From NCBI GenBank assembly GCA_029449245.1, contig JANATF010000007.1, positions 620,001 through 684,000 on the forward strand: a DNA stretch of 64,000 nt. The letters run 5' to 3'. This DNA is from Mortierella alpina. Its lineage: Eukaryota; Mortierellomycota; Mortierellomycetes; Mortierellales; Mortierellaceae. Position 1 is the stretch's first letter. Each line of letters begins with the position of its first letter. Positions 21,972 through 34,106 of this stretch are shown piece after piece. The notes under the pieces were generated by a model, which ran no database searches, was not told the DNA's origin, and saw nothing but the letters and a program-made list of their open reading frames with translations. Made by a program: the position numbers and the translations under genes.

Positions 21972-22691
21972 AAGATACGAGGAGGGTATCATTGAGCAGT
22001 GTGCCATGGATATCGCTATCTCTATGCGACGGATTCAGACTAGATTGCGGTTGCCGCTCGACTGTATATATTGTCGACCAGAACCGAAGAGCTCTTGTGA
22101 TCCAAAAAGAATCGCACTGAAGACTTCTAAAAGACCCAAGAAGAATCGCATAAGCAACCAGCTTAACGCGTGCAGAATACTTTAATGTCCGTTCTGCTCA
22201 GAATCGCGAATAAACGTTTTACTCTACTGTACTCCATGAGGTTACGTTTTAAGTGCTACTGTAGACTTTGATTACCCCAGAATGGCTAACGCCGCGGTAT
22301 TCTTAAGTTATAAGGCTGAGGACTCAGCTTTCCACTGACGTAGTGTTTGACGGAGGACCCTCGACTACTGTACATGCATATTAGTCAACGTCAAATCATT
22401 CATTGTTTTCCTTATTTCTCAAGTACATTGGAAGTCAGCAATAGAATTCCTTCTGCCTTCTATATACGAGGCATGGTTTACGTGAACGTCTTGATGCTGA
22501 GACCAAAGGTCACATTAACCAACCGCGTTCTCGGCTCTGTAGACAATCGTTAGCAGAAAGACCTGTTTCGGGTCTCAGCGTCAAGTGGGCTGTAGTTTAA
22601 TGCTCACGCAATAGTCTAACTTCGCGCATCCGCGATTGACTCGATGAAAATGAAATGATAGTTTATCGGTGTATTGTACAATCTAAAAATC
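21972..22691. other. Intergenic stretch before the LYS2 3' end
   Basis: About 700 bases of A/T-rich DNA with short frames only. It contains the upstream region of the three-TIL gene and the 3' flank of LYS2. I see no gene or repeat in it. Confidence 0.5.
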
Positions 22692-25600
22692 TTAGCCACG
22701 GCTACGCTCAATGATCTTGACATCCTCCTTGATCTCGGGCAAGGCCAAGATACCTTCTCCGATAGCAAGTGTGGGCTTGTCCAAGAACCCAACCTTGACC
22801 ATGTACGCCAAATAAATTCCGATCTGTTCCGTATCCATCCTCGGCGTGGCTGTGAAGGTGCTCTTACCACGAAGAGCCACTTGCTGCGTATGTGCATCGC
22901 TCAACTCGGGTGATTTGGTCGAGGTGGGCAGATCGTCCATGACCAGGTGCAGCAATGGGTACAGAGCACTGTCCTGGCTCTTTAGAGTATAGTCCATCAG
23001 AGCCGTTCTCCAAGCAATGTACTCAGTCGTCTGGACCTCATAACCAAAGCGGCTCAGCAGCTGGAAGAATTCATTGAACCGGAATGGTGGGGCGATGGGG
23101 TGGGTCACATGGTAGACCATGGCCACCTCAGATCCAGGAGTCGTGGCCACTGAGGCTACACACTGGGCGACGTAGTCGACGGGGCACAGATTGACGGCAT
23201 TGTTCATGTTGGGGACGAGTCCTAGCTCAATACATCCCTTGATCAGACGCCAGATAAAGTCGTCCGTGTTTGTGACACCCGTTCGCGTATGACCGAGGAC
23301 GTAACCGGGACGGATGATCGTGGCGGGGAGACCATTCTTGTTGGCAGCCATAATCAATTTCTCAGCCACCCACTTGGACTGACCGTATCCGGACCGCAGG
23401 CCATAACGAGCACCCTCGAGATCATCGGTCTCAGGAACGCCGCGGCTGTTGCTGTCGGCCATAGCATCGGAGAGCTCTCCATAGTGAGCAGTGTCTAGGA
23501 CCGAGGTTGAAGAGACAAAGTGGAACGACTTTGTGTGGTAGGTACTGGCCATCTTGAGGCCCTGAAGTGTTCCCATGACATTGGCAGCTCTCATCTTGGG
23601 GTAAGGGTACACCCAGTGGACCAGGGCTCCGTTGTGTACAATGATGTCGACCTGGCGACAGCACATCTCCCAAGCATCGGCACTCAGTCCGAACCTTTCG
23701 AGGCTCAAGTCGCCCATTACAACAGAGAGGCGTCCTGCGGTAACCCACTCCTCGTTCCAGATCAGATGGGTCTCGCCACAGGATCGCACGCGCTCCATGG
23801 CTTTCTCGGGCGTTGATGCTCGCACCAGACAAATCACCCTGGCGCCTGGGTTGTTGACCAGCAAGTTTGAAAGGATGAACGCACCCAAAAAGCCCGTGGC
23901 GCCGGTCAAGAAGAAGGTCTGATGATCAACCTTATCCTGACGCTCCACGAGTGCATAGGTCTCCTGAATCTCCGTCCTGCAGAGATCCTCAAAGTCACCG
24001 CTGTAGTCAAACTCTTTCTCCTCCTCCTCAGCGACCCGATTCTCCTCTGCGGGCCGCTCAATATCGAGTTCCAGCTCATCCATGCTAGCACGGCTCACCT
24101 CCTTGGCCATGCCGCCAATGGTGGGCTCGCGGAACACCAAGTTCAGGGGCACGTCAACACAGCAAACACGACGGACCTCAAAGATCAACCTTGTCGCCAA
24201 GATGGAGTGACCCCCAAGGTCGAAAAAGTTTTCTGTCAATGGAATCCAAGTAGGGCTCGAAGGCAGGAGCTGCTTCCAGATGTTATGGATCGCAAGCTGT
24301 GTGGGAGTCATGACAGGGCCGTTCGTCGCCGCTTCCGGTGCAGCGGTTGTCGAAGGAACAGCGTGGGTGTTGAACTGAGGGGTGTCAGGGAAAGGCAATG
24401 CGTTCTTGTCGACCTTTCCATTAGGAGTCAGCGGCATCCTGGACAGAGGCACAAAGACGCTGGGGACACTGTAAGCCGGTAGCTTAACCTTGAGCCACTC
24501 ACGAATGTCACGGATCAGACGACGGTATCTTCTCTTGCGCTCTGAGCCGCCATCGTTGTTGCCCTCATCTGCACTGCTCATAAAGATCTCGTCCTCACTG
24601 GGTGCCACAGGGATGAAGTAGCTGACCAGGGTTTGCTCCTCATTCTTGTCGCGACGAACCAGCGTAACGTTCTCACGGACGAGAGGATGTTGCGAGAGGT
24701 GGGTATCGATTTCACCAAGCTCAATGCGGAATCCACGAATCTTGACCTGATCATCAGCGCGACCCGAGCACTCAACATTGCCGTCGGGACGGTACCGGCC
24801 CAAATCGCCAGTGCGGTAAAGACGATCCCGGCGGCCCTTCCAAAGACCGTTCCACTCTGGCTTTCCATTCAACTCCTGAGGCCCTGGGGCGGCCAAGTTT
24901 TCGGCAAGCCAATTGTCCAAGAACTTCTCCTTGGTCGCGTCCGGCAGTTGAAGGTAGCCCTCGGCGAGTCCTCCAGCACGGACATAGATCTCTCCGACTT
25001 CGCCCACACCGCAGAGACGGTTGCTGACTCTGTTGATGACCAAGAGCTGCACATTGAGCATTCCTCGACCAGCGGGCATGACATCCTTCTCCGAGCTCAA
25101 GAATAAGGGCGCGCTTGCAATGGAGGGGATCGAATAATATGAAACAGCACGCTGGGTCTCGGTCGTTCCGTACATGTTTATGGTCCTGCAATTGGACGCA
25201 ATCTTTTGCAAGCGGTGCACATCACGCTTGGTCAAAATATCGCCGACAAAGAAGGCGTTCTTGAGGGATGGCACGGGGTTCTGAGCGTGCGAAGTCAGAA
25301 GCTGGCCCATGGCTGGGGTCAGATGCGTCACCGTAACCTCACTGTCCTGCATCCAAACGGCCAGCTGGCCGGGGATACCAATGTCCTCTGTGGTTGGGAT
25401 GTGAAGCTGAGCTCCGAGGAAGAGCGGGGTGAAGATGTCTCGTTGGATGGGATCGTGAGCAATTCCCGAGAGCATGGTAAAGCGGTCCTGGTCACTCAAT
25501 CCAAACTCCTGTTTCATCCAGGTGTAGTAGTGCGTCAACGAGAAGTGGCGACCACGGACACCTAAATGTATAATATATCAACCAAGAATTAACGTCTGAA

Positions 25601-27450
25601 GATCTGTGCTTATTAATAGACACATCAGGGCAATGGCGAGGAACAATATCACGAGCTCTTACCCTTAGGAATGCCCGTGCTCCCACTAGTGAAACTGAGC
25701 GTGCCGATACTATCTGGACCGATCACAACTCCAACGTCCTGTGTCGCCAGATCTCGCACAAAGTCCAAGGCATCCGTTCCATGACTTGTCTGACCACCAA
25801 GAACGTTGCCGTCATTGGTTATTTCAAGCCCAGGAATCTCTGTTGTCAATTGGAAATCGACTCCTTCCTCGATATAAGAGCGAACCGTTGGATCCAAAGT
25901 ACCTGCATGAGCAAGGACGATCAGACCTCTGGGGCGAGCAACTGACAGATAAATCTTTTGACGGCTGGGTGGGTAGGCAGGATCTGTTGTCGGAAAGAGC
26001 ATATAGTCAGTACAAGACCACATTCAGATTCGTGTCCACATGCACAAAACACAATGAAAAAATTACAAGGGGCTGCATACCAATGACGCTGAATGTGGCA
26101 CCAGCCTTGAGGACGGCCATGACTGCAATGACCAGATCGACGCCTCTATAGGCATAGACCATGACCACATCCTGGGGCTGAATACCGCCCTTGACTAAAG
26201 CATGGGCTGCCAAGTTTGAAGCTTCGTGCAGCTGACCAAAGGTGTAGATGTGCTTCTTTTGACCAACCACACGACCAGAACCATCCTCGCTTAAAACGTC
26301 CCTGCTTTCGAAAACGCACTGTCGCTCAGGGAAACTCTTAGCATTCCTTGCGAAAATTTCGTGAATTGCTCCAGGCCAGTCGGCCCATTGCAGGTTGGCA
26401 GAAGGGTTGGGAAGGACCTGTCTGCAGGTGTCAGTGACGATGGGTATGTCGCTGACTAGAATGTCAGGCTTGGGGCCGGCAATGTTCAGAACCTGGACCA
26501 GCTGCTCCAAAATGTGCTGAACTCTCTTCATTGAGAAGAGAACCTGGTTGTACGACACCTTGAGCTCGATCTCGGGCAAGAGGCCAAACCGGAGCGAGGA
26601 GCTCGCATGCGAGATTAATGTAATGGTGAGATCCGTGGTGGCGGAGGTGGAGTTGAGGACATGGTCGGAGGGAGTGTCGAGCTCGTTGAAGAAGCGGACG
26701 CGGAACAGGGGTGCAGGCTGCTGCTGCTGCTGCTGCGATGCCTCAGTGCCGGTGCTGTTGGGGAACAGATGCGCCATCAAGCTGGCGAAGGGAACCTCAT
26801 CGTTGGCGGCATCTCGCTCGGCCTGCGATAATCGATCATATACAAAAACCCATGTGAGATGCGATTAGGTCTATGAGACATTTAGAGTTCATGTCCATTG
26901 GACTGGTGTCTCAAAAAAAGACTGTGACTGAAAAATAAGGAGGCACACTTCTTACCAACTGCGTTTGCTCAACCACATCGCGAAAGGTCTGGCCAGGACT
27001 GACGCCAAGACGGAGCACGACCGGGTTGCGGGCCTCAGACGACGATCCGATCGCCATATCCTCGTCACCAGTGTATCGGTGCAACAAAATAGCGAATGCT
27101 GCGAGAAGGATCGTAAAAGGCGAGGCGTGTGAGGACGTTGTTGAGGAGGGTGTATTTGATCCAGACGCTTGCTGTGATGAAGAGGACGTAGCCGTGCTTG
27201 GTGTTGTTGATGCTGCTGGGGGACGGTTAATGGCCATGCTGGCTTGTAGAAGCGCGAGTGAGGCTTGCTCTGGCAGCTGGAGGGAATGCACGGCCTCGAC
27301 CACCTGCAAGGGTATCGGGCGGGGATAGTCTGTGGGCAGATGGATCTCTGTCAATGCGTCCAGGCGTGTCTTCCATCTTGAGAGTCTGTCCTTGAGTGCG
27401 TCTTGTTGGTCCTGCACAGGCAGGACGGCGGTGGCTGCTGGTGGAGACAT
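22692..27450 (-). CDS. LYS2: L-2-aminoadipate reductase (alpha-aminoadipate reductase)
   Basis: Role: ATP- and NADPH-dependent reduction of alpha-aminoadipate to its semialdehyde in lysine synthesis; the carrier serine needs phosphopantetheine, added by Lys5. Seen: four exons (26956-27450, 26081-26822, 25663-25983, 22692-25561) give 1475 residues, slightly longer than yeast Lys2 (1392). Order of domains: a condensation-like N-terminal part (1-~270) with a Ser/Thr-rich insert, an adenylation domain (~270-880) with SFTSGSTGIPKG, NMYGTTETQRAVS, TGDLGRYRPDGNVECSGRADDQVKI (in part) and RMPLTPNGKVDKNALP, a peptidyl carrier domain with FFDLGGHSILATRL (serine near 970), and a reductase domain opening with FLTGATGFLGAFILS near 1072. 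The YGQSKWVAEKL motif of the short-chain dehydrogenase-type active site is present. All key motifs are intact. Confidence 0.97.
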
Positions 27451-27916
27451 ACTAAGGCTGTTTAGTCCAGGTAGCGCTGTGGAAGTCGTGCTGGTGGTAG
27501 GTATGAAGGAATAAGAAAAAAAAATGAAATGTAGTTCGTGGATATGAAGTATGCCGTTATGCTACAACTGAGTGAACAGAGAAAGGTAAGAGATGAACTT
27601 ATGTTCGGGAATGAGGATGAGCCGGAAGGGGCGATGGAGTCGTGAATGAGAGAAAGACCAAGGCGAGACACGGCCTTTTATACTTCAGGCAGAGAGGTGG
27701 ACACGTCCTCGATACACATCGGACAGGACAGATGCGATCTGCAGACAAGACGCATATCGTATCTCCCTGGTGAGCAAGGACCACCGTTGAGTCTCCCTTG
27801 TACAACAAAATTATCACATCGATCAGAACCGAATTGACAGTGCTGTGACTGCAGTTTGATTATCAGGATGAAAAAATCTCACATTCAATTCAGACAATTG
27901 GACGAACCAGATGAAA
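27451..27916. promoter_or_regulatory. LYS2 upstream region
   Basis: 466 bases between the LYS2 start and the stop of the questin oxidase-like gene, which is transcribed towards LYS2 on the same strand. No gene is visible. A TATAAAAGGCC sequence on the minus strand (plus strand 27671-27681) lies about 225 bases before the LYS2 start and could serve as its TATA element. Confidence 0.45.
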
Positions 27917-29387
27917 CTACCAGGCTTCATCCCAACCGACGCCCTCAAACTCCCAGCCACCTGCCACGTCCAGCGCTATTTGGGCAGTATTCAAACATAG
28001 TTGCGAGTAGGACTCCTCAGCTCCAAAGAGAAGATCTCCAAGAGCACAGGAGCGAACGACTTTGGTCACATGGACCTCGTCAATGTCAACGGCCCGCTTC
28101 AGAACTGAGAACCAAGGATTGGTCGAGTCCAATGGCTGCTTTCCTTTGTAGTTCGCTAGGGCAGCGACGTCAATCGCTGGGCGTCCTCGCGAAATATAGT
28201 ACACTAGAGCCGCGCCAAGGTGCGACTTCAAGCATGACACAGCATATGCAGGGGGAAGCACTTGGATAAGCTTGTGAACGAATAGAATCGAAGTCAACGC
28301 GTGCATCCTAGAATATTTAATCAGTGCACAGTGAGAAACATATCAAGAGCCATGTTGTGGCTACGCCTGCCTCCTCCAGACTGATTCATTACAATGTCCA
28401 GTACTACTCACAGGAAGAAGTCTTGCTTCACCTTCCCATTGCGAAGACCAGTGCCGCCGACAGCCAGTACGCAGGCCTTGTACAGCTCCTTTGCTTTAGC
28501 GTCGATATCTTGCCTGGTTTCTATCAACGAAGTTGAGTCAGTTGATAACGTTCAAAGAGTATCATATCAGTCTATGCTTGTGCCCATGCAATCAAGAACC
28601 AACCTTCAATGTCCCATCCAGAGAGATAGTGCTGGATCTTGGTGGCAACCTTGCTGTGTTTCACGATTTCCACAGTCTTGTTAGGGGCGGAGTATGTGGT
28701 CAACCCGTCCAGCTCGTGATCTTCCCTGATGGCCTTCAATATCTCGACAACCGTCTTGGGAGCGGAGGACTTGGACATGGATAACTGGGCTGCTACTTTG
28801 GTGGCCACCTTATCGACGGCGCCTGCGGGTTTTACTACAAACGGTGCCATCATCGAAGACGTTACAGCCATCATGGCTAGGCCTTCTGCAATGGTGGCAT
28901 CAATCTCGAAATCAACTCCATAGCCAATGTGGATGAGTGGGTGGAAAGCACCCGAGAAGGTTCTGGCGATAACGTCAGGGTCGAAAGCATATTGGACAGT
29001 GGCGTCCCGTCGGCCGAGGCGCTGGACCTCGCTGCGGAAGAACTCGAGGTACGAGGGGTAGTACTCTTGCTTGCCAAGTTCAGACTTCCAGTCCGAAGCA
29101 GTGAAGGACTTGAGCGTGGGTCCAATAGGACGCTGGTAAGCAGCCTCCTGCTCGTAGATGGCCCGCAGGCGGCTGGGGGATGCGCCGAGGGAGTAGTTGG
29201 CAAGCACCGCGTGGGCCAGATGGTTATGGAAGCCTTGCTCGTTGAAGAAACAATGGTACTTACGATGGTTCTCCTCCAAGACCTCGGCAACAGTGTCTCT
29301 CGCCTGCTTGGTGATGCCAGGCAGTGCCAGCGAGATGTTCTTGGAGGAGAGCTGAGGGACAAGCAGTTTTTTGATTGCTGCGGACAT
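27917..29387 (-). CDS. Questin oxidase-like family protein
   Basis: Seen: three exons (28604-29387, 28412-28520, 27917-28307) give 427 residues. The sequence has the features of the questin oxidase/AflY family (formerly DUF4243): an N-terminal ALPGITKQARDTVAEVLEEN, then HCFFNEQGFHNHLAHAVLA, YPSYLEFFRSEV, a histidine-containing FSGAFHPLIHIGYGVDFEID, and in exon 3 LMHALTSILFVHKLIQVLPP. Known: members act in aflatoxin, geodin and related pathways as Baeyer-Villiger-type oxidases that open anthraquinone rings; many others are uncharacterised. The conserved histidines fit an active site, which is inference. Neighbours here are LYS2 and unrelated genes; no polyketide synthase is present in the window, so it is probably not part of a classical pathway cluster. 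The second donor, GTTGGT, is weak but restores the frame and the family pattern. Confidence 0.8.
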
Positions 29388-30975
29388 GGTTAGACGGATG
29401 GGTGATATATGGTCAGACGAATGGAGGGACGGGCGATGTGAGAAACGTTTGGGCCACAAGCAGGCTCTCCACGCTTTTATACTTTTCAAGGACGGGCAAA
29501 CATGCCCCCGGAAAATTCGTCCGGGATGCATGATTGAAATCATGCGCTCGTCAAGGTTTCAGTTTTTCTCACGCTGCGCAAGTACTGTAACAAGTCGCCC
29601 TTACCACTTACGCTTTGTTGCCAGATAGCAACCGATCATTGCGCAGGCTCGAAACGTTTAAAGAGATACTACGTAATAGTTAAAACCTCCTAGCGATACC
29701 TTCTACTACGACGATGGAGATGTCGACATGATTAAAATTCTTCTCGGCACATGTGAGAGCACTTGTATACTCCAGCGAAAGGAGCTCCAAGAGTGCTTTG
29801 GTCTGGATTCCAGGCGTTTAAGAAATATTCTTGCGTATTCCTTCTGTCCGTAGCGCAGCCGCTGGTTATGGAAAATGGACTCACTGGCGATGCTGTGGCC
29901 TGCCAACCACTTCGGCAGGTCCCTGTCGTTCAGGATATCAGTACCATGACTATAACTCACTTTGGGCAAGGGTTCACCTGGATATCAAAAACGATCCAGG
30001 TGGAGAAGATCTTCGGACATGCTCGATAGCCTTCAATCTTTAAGTTAGTGGTGGTTGGAGGGCGCTCAAGATGGATTCTCCCGCCCACGCCGGGGTTGAG
30101 GCAAGCTCTAACTTCTCCAAAGAAACGATAGAAGCGCTGGAGCAGAGAAGAGAGTCGGGCGGTGATGTCTTCAAGGAGATTGTCTTGGGTATGGCTCTGC
30201 GCATGGAACTCAACTGTGACCGCAAGCCTTATTCCTTGACCTGGTGTGGATCAAAATCGTGGGCTGAGCTCGAGGTCAAACCCGCCCAACCTTGAAAATG
30301 TCAAAGCCTTTCTGCTCCATCCTATCTGCATGACCGGAACCGGCCATTCACAGAGTCTCCACCTGCAAGTTCTACCAGGGTCCAACGCCGAAAAGAAACT
30401 GATCGACTTGCATCTAGTCATGAGCTGAGAAGGATGGACGGACTGGTGCCCTTGTCATGGTAGGCACTCAGTCGCTGGCAGTGGCAGGACAGAGACTTTT
30501 CCTTGACATGACGCCTCTCATCACATTCTTCCCAGTACCTTCGGAGCCATGAGCTAGACATTGGAAGGAGAGTTTCACATCGACGATACTGGGTTGTCAT
30601 CACTGCTGGGCTGGTATATATCTGACTGGGTATTCTTGATAATGTCCAATCCAACCCTAGATACTTAAAATACACTCTTCTTTCACTCGCCTTAAGGTGT
30701 CAATAGCTGTGGCACTCACCACCAAAGAAAGACGCGGCGCATCCTGTATCTCTCGCGTCAAGGCGGCTAGAGCCTGATTTCTGCATGCGTTCTTTCTTGC
30801 CCAGACATTTGTTGGAGCTTTTTGGTTGCATGACGTTCCTTGCGGTGACTCTATACGAACCACCCACAAGAAATATGTCCCATCCATGTGGTGCTTTGAA
30901 CATTCAATTTATTCCGCAATTCTATAGTCCAGTTTCCTGATAGTTGTATCCATGTCATCCCATTCCTGACGTCCT
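29388..30975. other. Region with possible gene remnants
   Basis: About 1.6 kb. A plus-strand frame at 30071-30295 (74 codons, MDSPAHAGVEASSNFSKETI...) has balanced, coding-like composition, and a second short frame (30330-30428, MTGTGHSQSLHLQVLPGSN) follows in another phase. A minus-strand frame at 29706-29969 also looks protein-like (SIFHNQRLRYGQKEYARIF). None has supporting splice sites or a recognisable family. They may be fragments of a decayed gene or a small lineage-specific gene; I cannot decide. Confidence 0.3.
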
Positions 30976-31696
30976 TTACATTCCACTATACATAAAAAAC
31001 AACGGAAAAAGACGTCAGCGACCAAGGTATTTCAAACGCAGACTCTATTAGTCTTGACAAACAAAATAGAGAGAGGGGACCAAAGACAAAAGTACCATAC
31101 CGAATCTTCATCAGCTTGATCAGTTCAATCTTCTTACGAACCATAGCTCCAAACAGTTTCTTGTTCCTCTCCTGGCTCTCGCGTCTCATCCGTACGTGTC
31201 CAGTCTCATAATTCCTCTTCAGCCTCAACTCCCGCTTCATATTTGACTGGTTGATGGCGGAGCGCAGACGGCGGTACGTCTGATCCACGGCTGCTGGAGA
31301 CGCTACCCTGAAGGATCGACCCTCGTTCGGGTGACTGGTGTCCAAGTGGATGGGGTTGGCAGTTGTGTTGGCCTTGGGAGCGAAGCCAAAGAGGGGCATA
31401 TTGCCGGCACCCTTGTCCGCGGACCTGCGGCTACCAAACAAGCTGCTGGTCGTCCTGCTACCGCTATTGCCGCTTCCTGAAGCACTGTTCTTGTTGGAGA
31501 GGAGAGATGCAAAGATGTCGGGAATGCTACTGTTGTTGCTGTTGCTACTGCTGTTGCCGCCGTTCTTATTGTTGGTGTTCAAGACGGCAGCGGAGCTGTG
31601 GAAGGCAGCAGCAGTGTGGATGCGGGTGCTGACAACCGCTTGGCGTTGTGCCAGAGCACCAGCAGCGGCGGTGGTTCTAGAGAATGCGCGCAGCAT
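30976..31696 (-). CDS. MRP21: Mitochondrial small ribosomal subunit protein bS21m (MRP21)
   Basis: Role: component of the mitochondrial 30S-type ribosomal subunit. Seen: exon 1 (31101-31696) encodes nearly all of the protein; a ten-base exon 2 (30976-30985) supplies only Arg-Gly-Met and the stop, joined through a GTATGG donor and a TATAG acceptor. The start at 31696 gives a mitochondrial presequence rich in Arg and Ala (MLRAFSRTTAAAGALAQRQA), then a Ser/Asn-rich linker. The S21 domain occupies about 125-201 with TYRRLRSAINQSNMKRELRL and a basic helix KKLFGAMVRKKIELIKLMKI. Fungal MRP21 proteins end in a similar Arg-rich motif followed by Gly-Met, which supports the tiny last exon. Total length is 201 residues. 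Confidence 0.85.
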
Positions 31697-31820
31697 GATG
31701 ATCCTGAATGGGTGAAAGACTTGAACGCAGGGCGGAGCGGATGAATGGCTTCGAGATCCGATATTGAGGCAGTTCGGGTGGCTTGGATTTATTTTGAAGG
31801 ACTTGTCGCAACTTTGATCT

Positions 31821-32345
31821 TCACAAAGGCGGACTTGTAGCTGGGGGTGGGGGGACGGATACCATGCCAGGAACGATGGAGGGGATCGCGGATTCATTGG
31901 GTGCCGTAGCGACCGGAAGCATCACCATATGCCCATCCGTCGTGCAGAAGATGACCATTTGCGCGCTGCGAGGCACAGATGGCCCAAGGAGGGGCACATA
32001 AACATGTTGGCCGTTGATGATGAAATAGGCGTTGTCGTACATATGCAAGAGAGGTGCGTCGCAAAGGAAATGTGTATAACGAATGAGCGTTGGAGAAGAC
32101 GTGAGGAGGCTTTTTATATCTCTTCGCACTTCGTTCGCAACTCTGATGGTTGCTGCATCGACGGCCGTTTTTGCTTTTACACAGATCACGGAAGTGCTGT
32201 CTGTGATGAATAAACTCGTCAGTACGCCTCTCGATCTTGGATCATCAAGATCCTTCTCGGGCTTGTGAACGAAGAAGCAATCCATGTGATGAATATGAAA
32301 TGGTGCTGCTTTGAGTGGACCGTTCTGTCCGTTACCATTTTTCAA
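31821..32345 (-). CDS. Hypothetical protein, 174 residues
   Basis: I do not recognise it. A single open frame encodes 174 residues, 125 bases upstream of the MRP21 start and on the same strand. Sequence is globular-looking: DCFFVHKPEKDLDDPRSRGV, ITDSTSVICVKAKTAVDAA, RYTHFLCDAPLLHMYDNAYF and PRSAQMVIFCTTDGHMVMLP, with a Pro-rich end. It has regular alternation of hydrophobic and polar residues as in a beta-rich domain, and no signal peptide or membrane segment. The start may be the internal Met at 32285, and extra exons upstream are possible. The composition argues for a real gene, but no homolog comes to mind. Confidence 0.5.
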   Translation of the reverse strand: MKNGNGQNGPLKAAPFHIHHMDCFFVHKPEKDLDDPRSRGVLTSLFITDSTSVICVKAKTAVDAATIRVANEVRRDIKSLLTSSPTLIRYTHFLCDAPLLHMYDNAYFIINGQHVYVPLLGPSVPRSAQMVIFCTTDGHMVMLPVATAPNESAIPSIVPGMVSVPPPPATSPPL

Positions 32346-32634
32346 AGACTGCGTAAATGTCTTTGTTCACGCACCTATCAACTGGGGGGTTATCGTTCGC
32401 TATTGTGTGCCTACCCGCTCATACGACTCCTTGCGTCCGTTTAGGAAGAGCAGACCAACACCGAACAAGTTGAAGGATGAAAGTGATGCTTTCAAAATCT
32501 AAAGTTTATGTGGATGATAATTACATGTCGGTTGTTCTTTCTATAGAAAAAAAAAGTGGGGTCTATGATGATACATGGTTTTGGGGAAAGATGGATGAAC
32601 AGAGAAATCGAAACAAAGGAATAGAAGGAACCAC

Positions 32635-34072
32635 TTAGTTCTTCTTGGGCTCCTCGTTGTCGACGGTGGTGCCCTCGGAGGAGGAAGAGGCAGCGTTGGC
32701 GGCGTTCTTCTTGTAGACCATCTCAAAGAGCTTAAGAGATCCCTGCTGGAGATCGGTCGACTCCTTCTTGATGTCCTCAGCCTCGACAGACTCGCCCTTG
32801 GCCAAGACCTCACGGAGCTTGGAGATCTGCTCCTTAATCTTCTCTGCCTCACTAGAGTCGAGCTGATCCTTGAAGTCAGACATGTGCTTCTCGGTCTCGG
32901 TGATGATGGACTCGGCCTGGTTGGTGGCCTCGATCTGCTCCTTCTTCTTGCGATCAGAGTCGGCAAAGAGCTCAGAATCCTTGATCATCTTCTCAATCTC
33001 ATCCGAGGACAGTCCAGAGGAGGCGACGATGGACATGGACTGGTCACGACCAGTGGCCTTATCCTTGGCGCCAACGTTAACGATACCATCGGCATCAATG
33101 TCGAACGAGACCTCGACCTGAGGGACACCCTTGGGGGCAGGGGCCAAACCGTGAAGGTTGAAGTCGCCCAACAACTTGTTGTCACGGACCAACTCACGCT
33201 CACCCTGGAAGACACGGACCTGAACCTGGGTCTGGCCATCAGCAGCGGTGGAGAAGACCTGGGACTTCTTTGTGGGTATGGTGGTGTTGCGGTTGATCAG
33301 ACGAGTGAAGACACCTCCGAGGGTCTCGATTCCGAGGGAAAGAGGGGTAACATCCAACAAAAGAATGTCGGTAACGGATCCAGCCAAGACACCTCCCTGG
33401 ATAGCAGCACCGATGGCAACAGCCTCATCGGGGTTGACAGACTTGCCGGGCTCGCGGCCAAAGACCTGCTTGACGGTCTCGATGACCTTGGGGACACGGG
33501 ACATACCTCCGACAAGGACGACCTCGTTGATCTCGTTCAGCTGGATGCCAGCATCCTTGATGGCCTTCTGGCAGGGCTCGACGGTGCGGTTGATCAGATC
33601 CTTGGCAAGGGCCTCGAACTTGGTGCGGGTCATCTTGATGTTGATGTGCTTGGGGCCGGTGGCATCGGCGGTGATGTAAGGAAGGTTGATATCGGTCTGG
33701 AGGGTGGAGGACAACTCAATCTTGGCCTTCTCAACACCCTCACGGATGCGCTGAATGGCCATACGGTCCGTAGAGAGATCCAAACCTTGCTCCTTCTTGA
33801 ACTCCTCGACAACATACTTGACCAACATGGCGTCGAAATCCTCACCACCGAGAGCAGTGTCTCCGTTTGTGGACTTGACCTCAAACACACCGTTCTGGAT
33901 CTCGAGAATGGAGATATCGAACGTACCGCCACCCAAATCGTAGACAGCGACCACACGGTCACCGGCCTTGTCCAGACCGTAAGCGAGAGCAGCAGCGGTG
34001 GGCTCGTTGATAACACGGAGAACATCCAAACCAGCAATCTTTCCGGCATCCTTGGTGGCTTGACGCTGGGCA

Positions 34073-34106
<34 letters not shown>

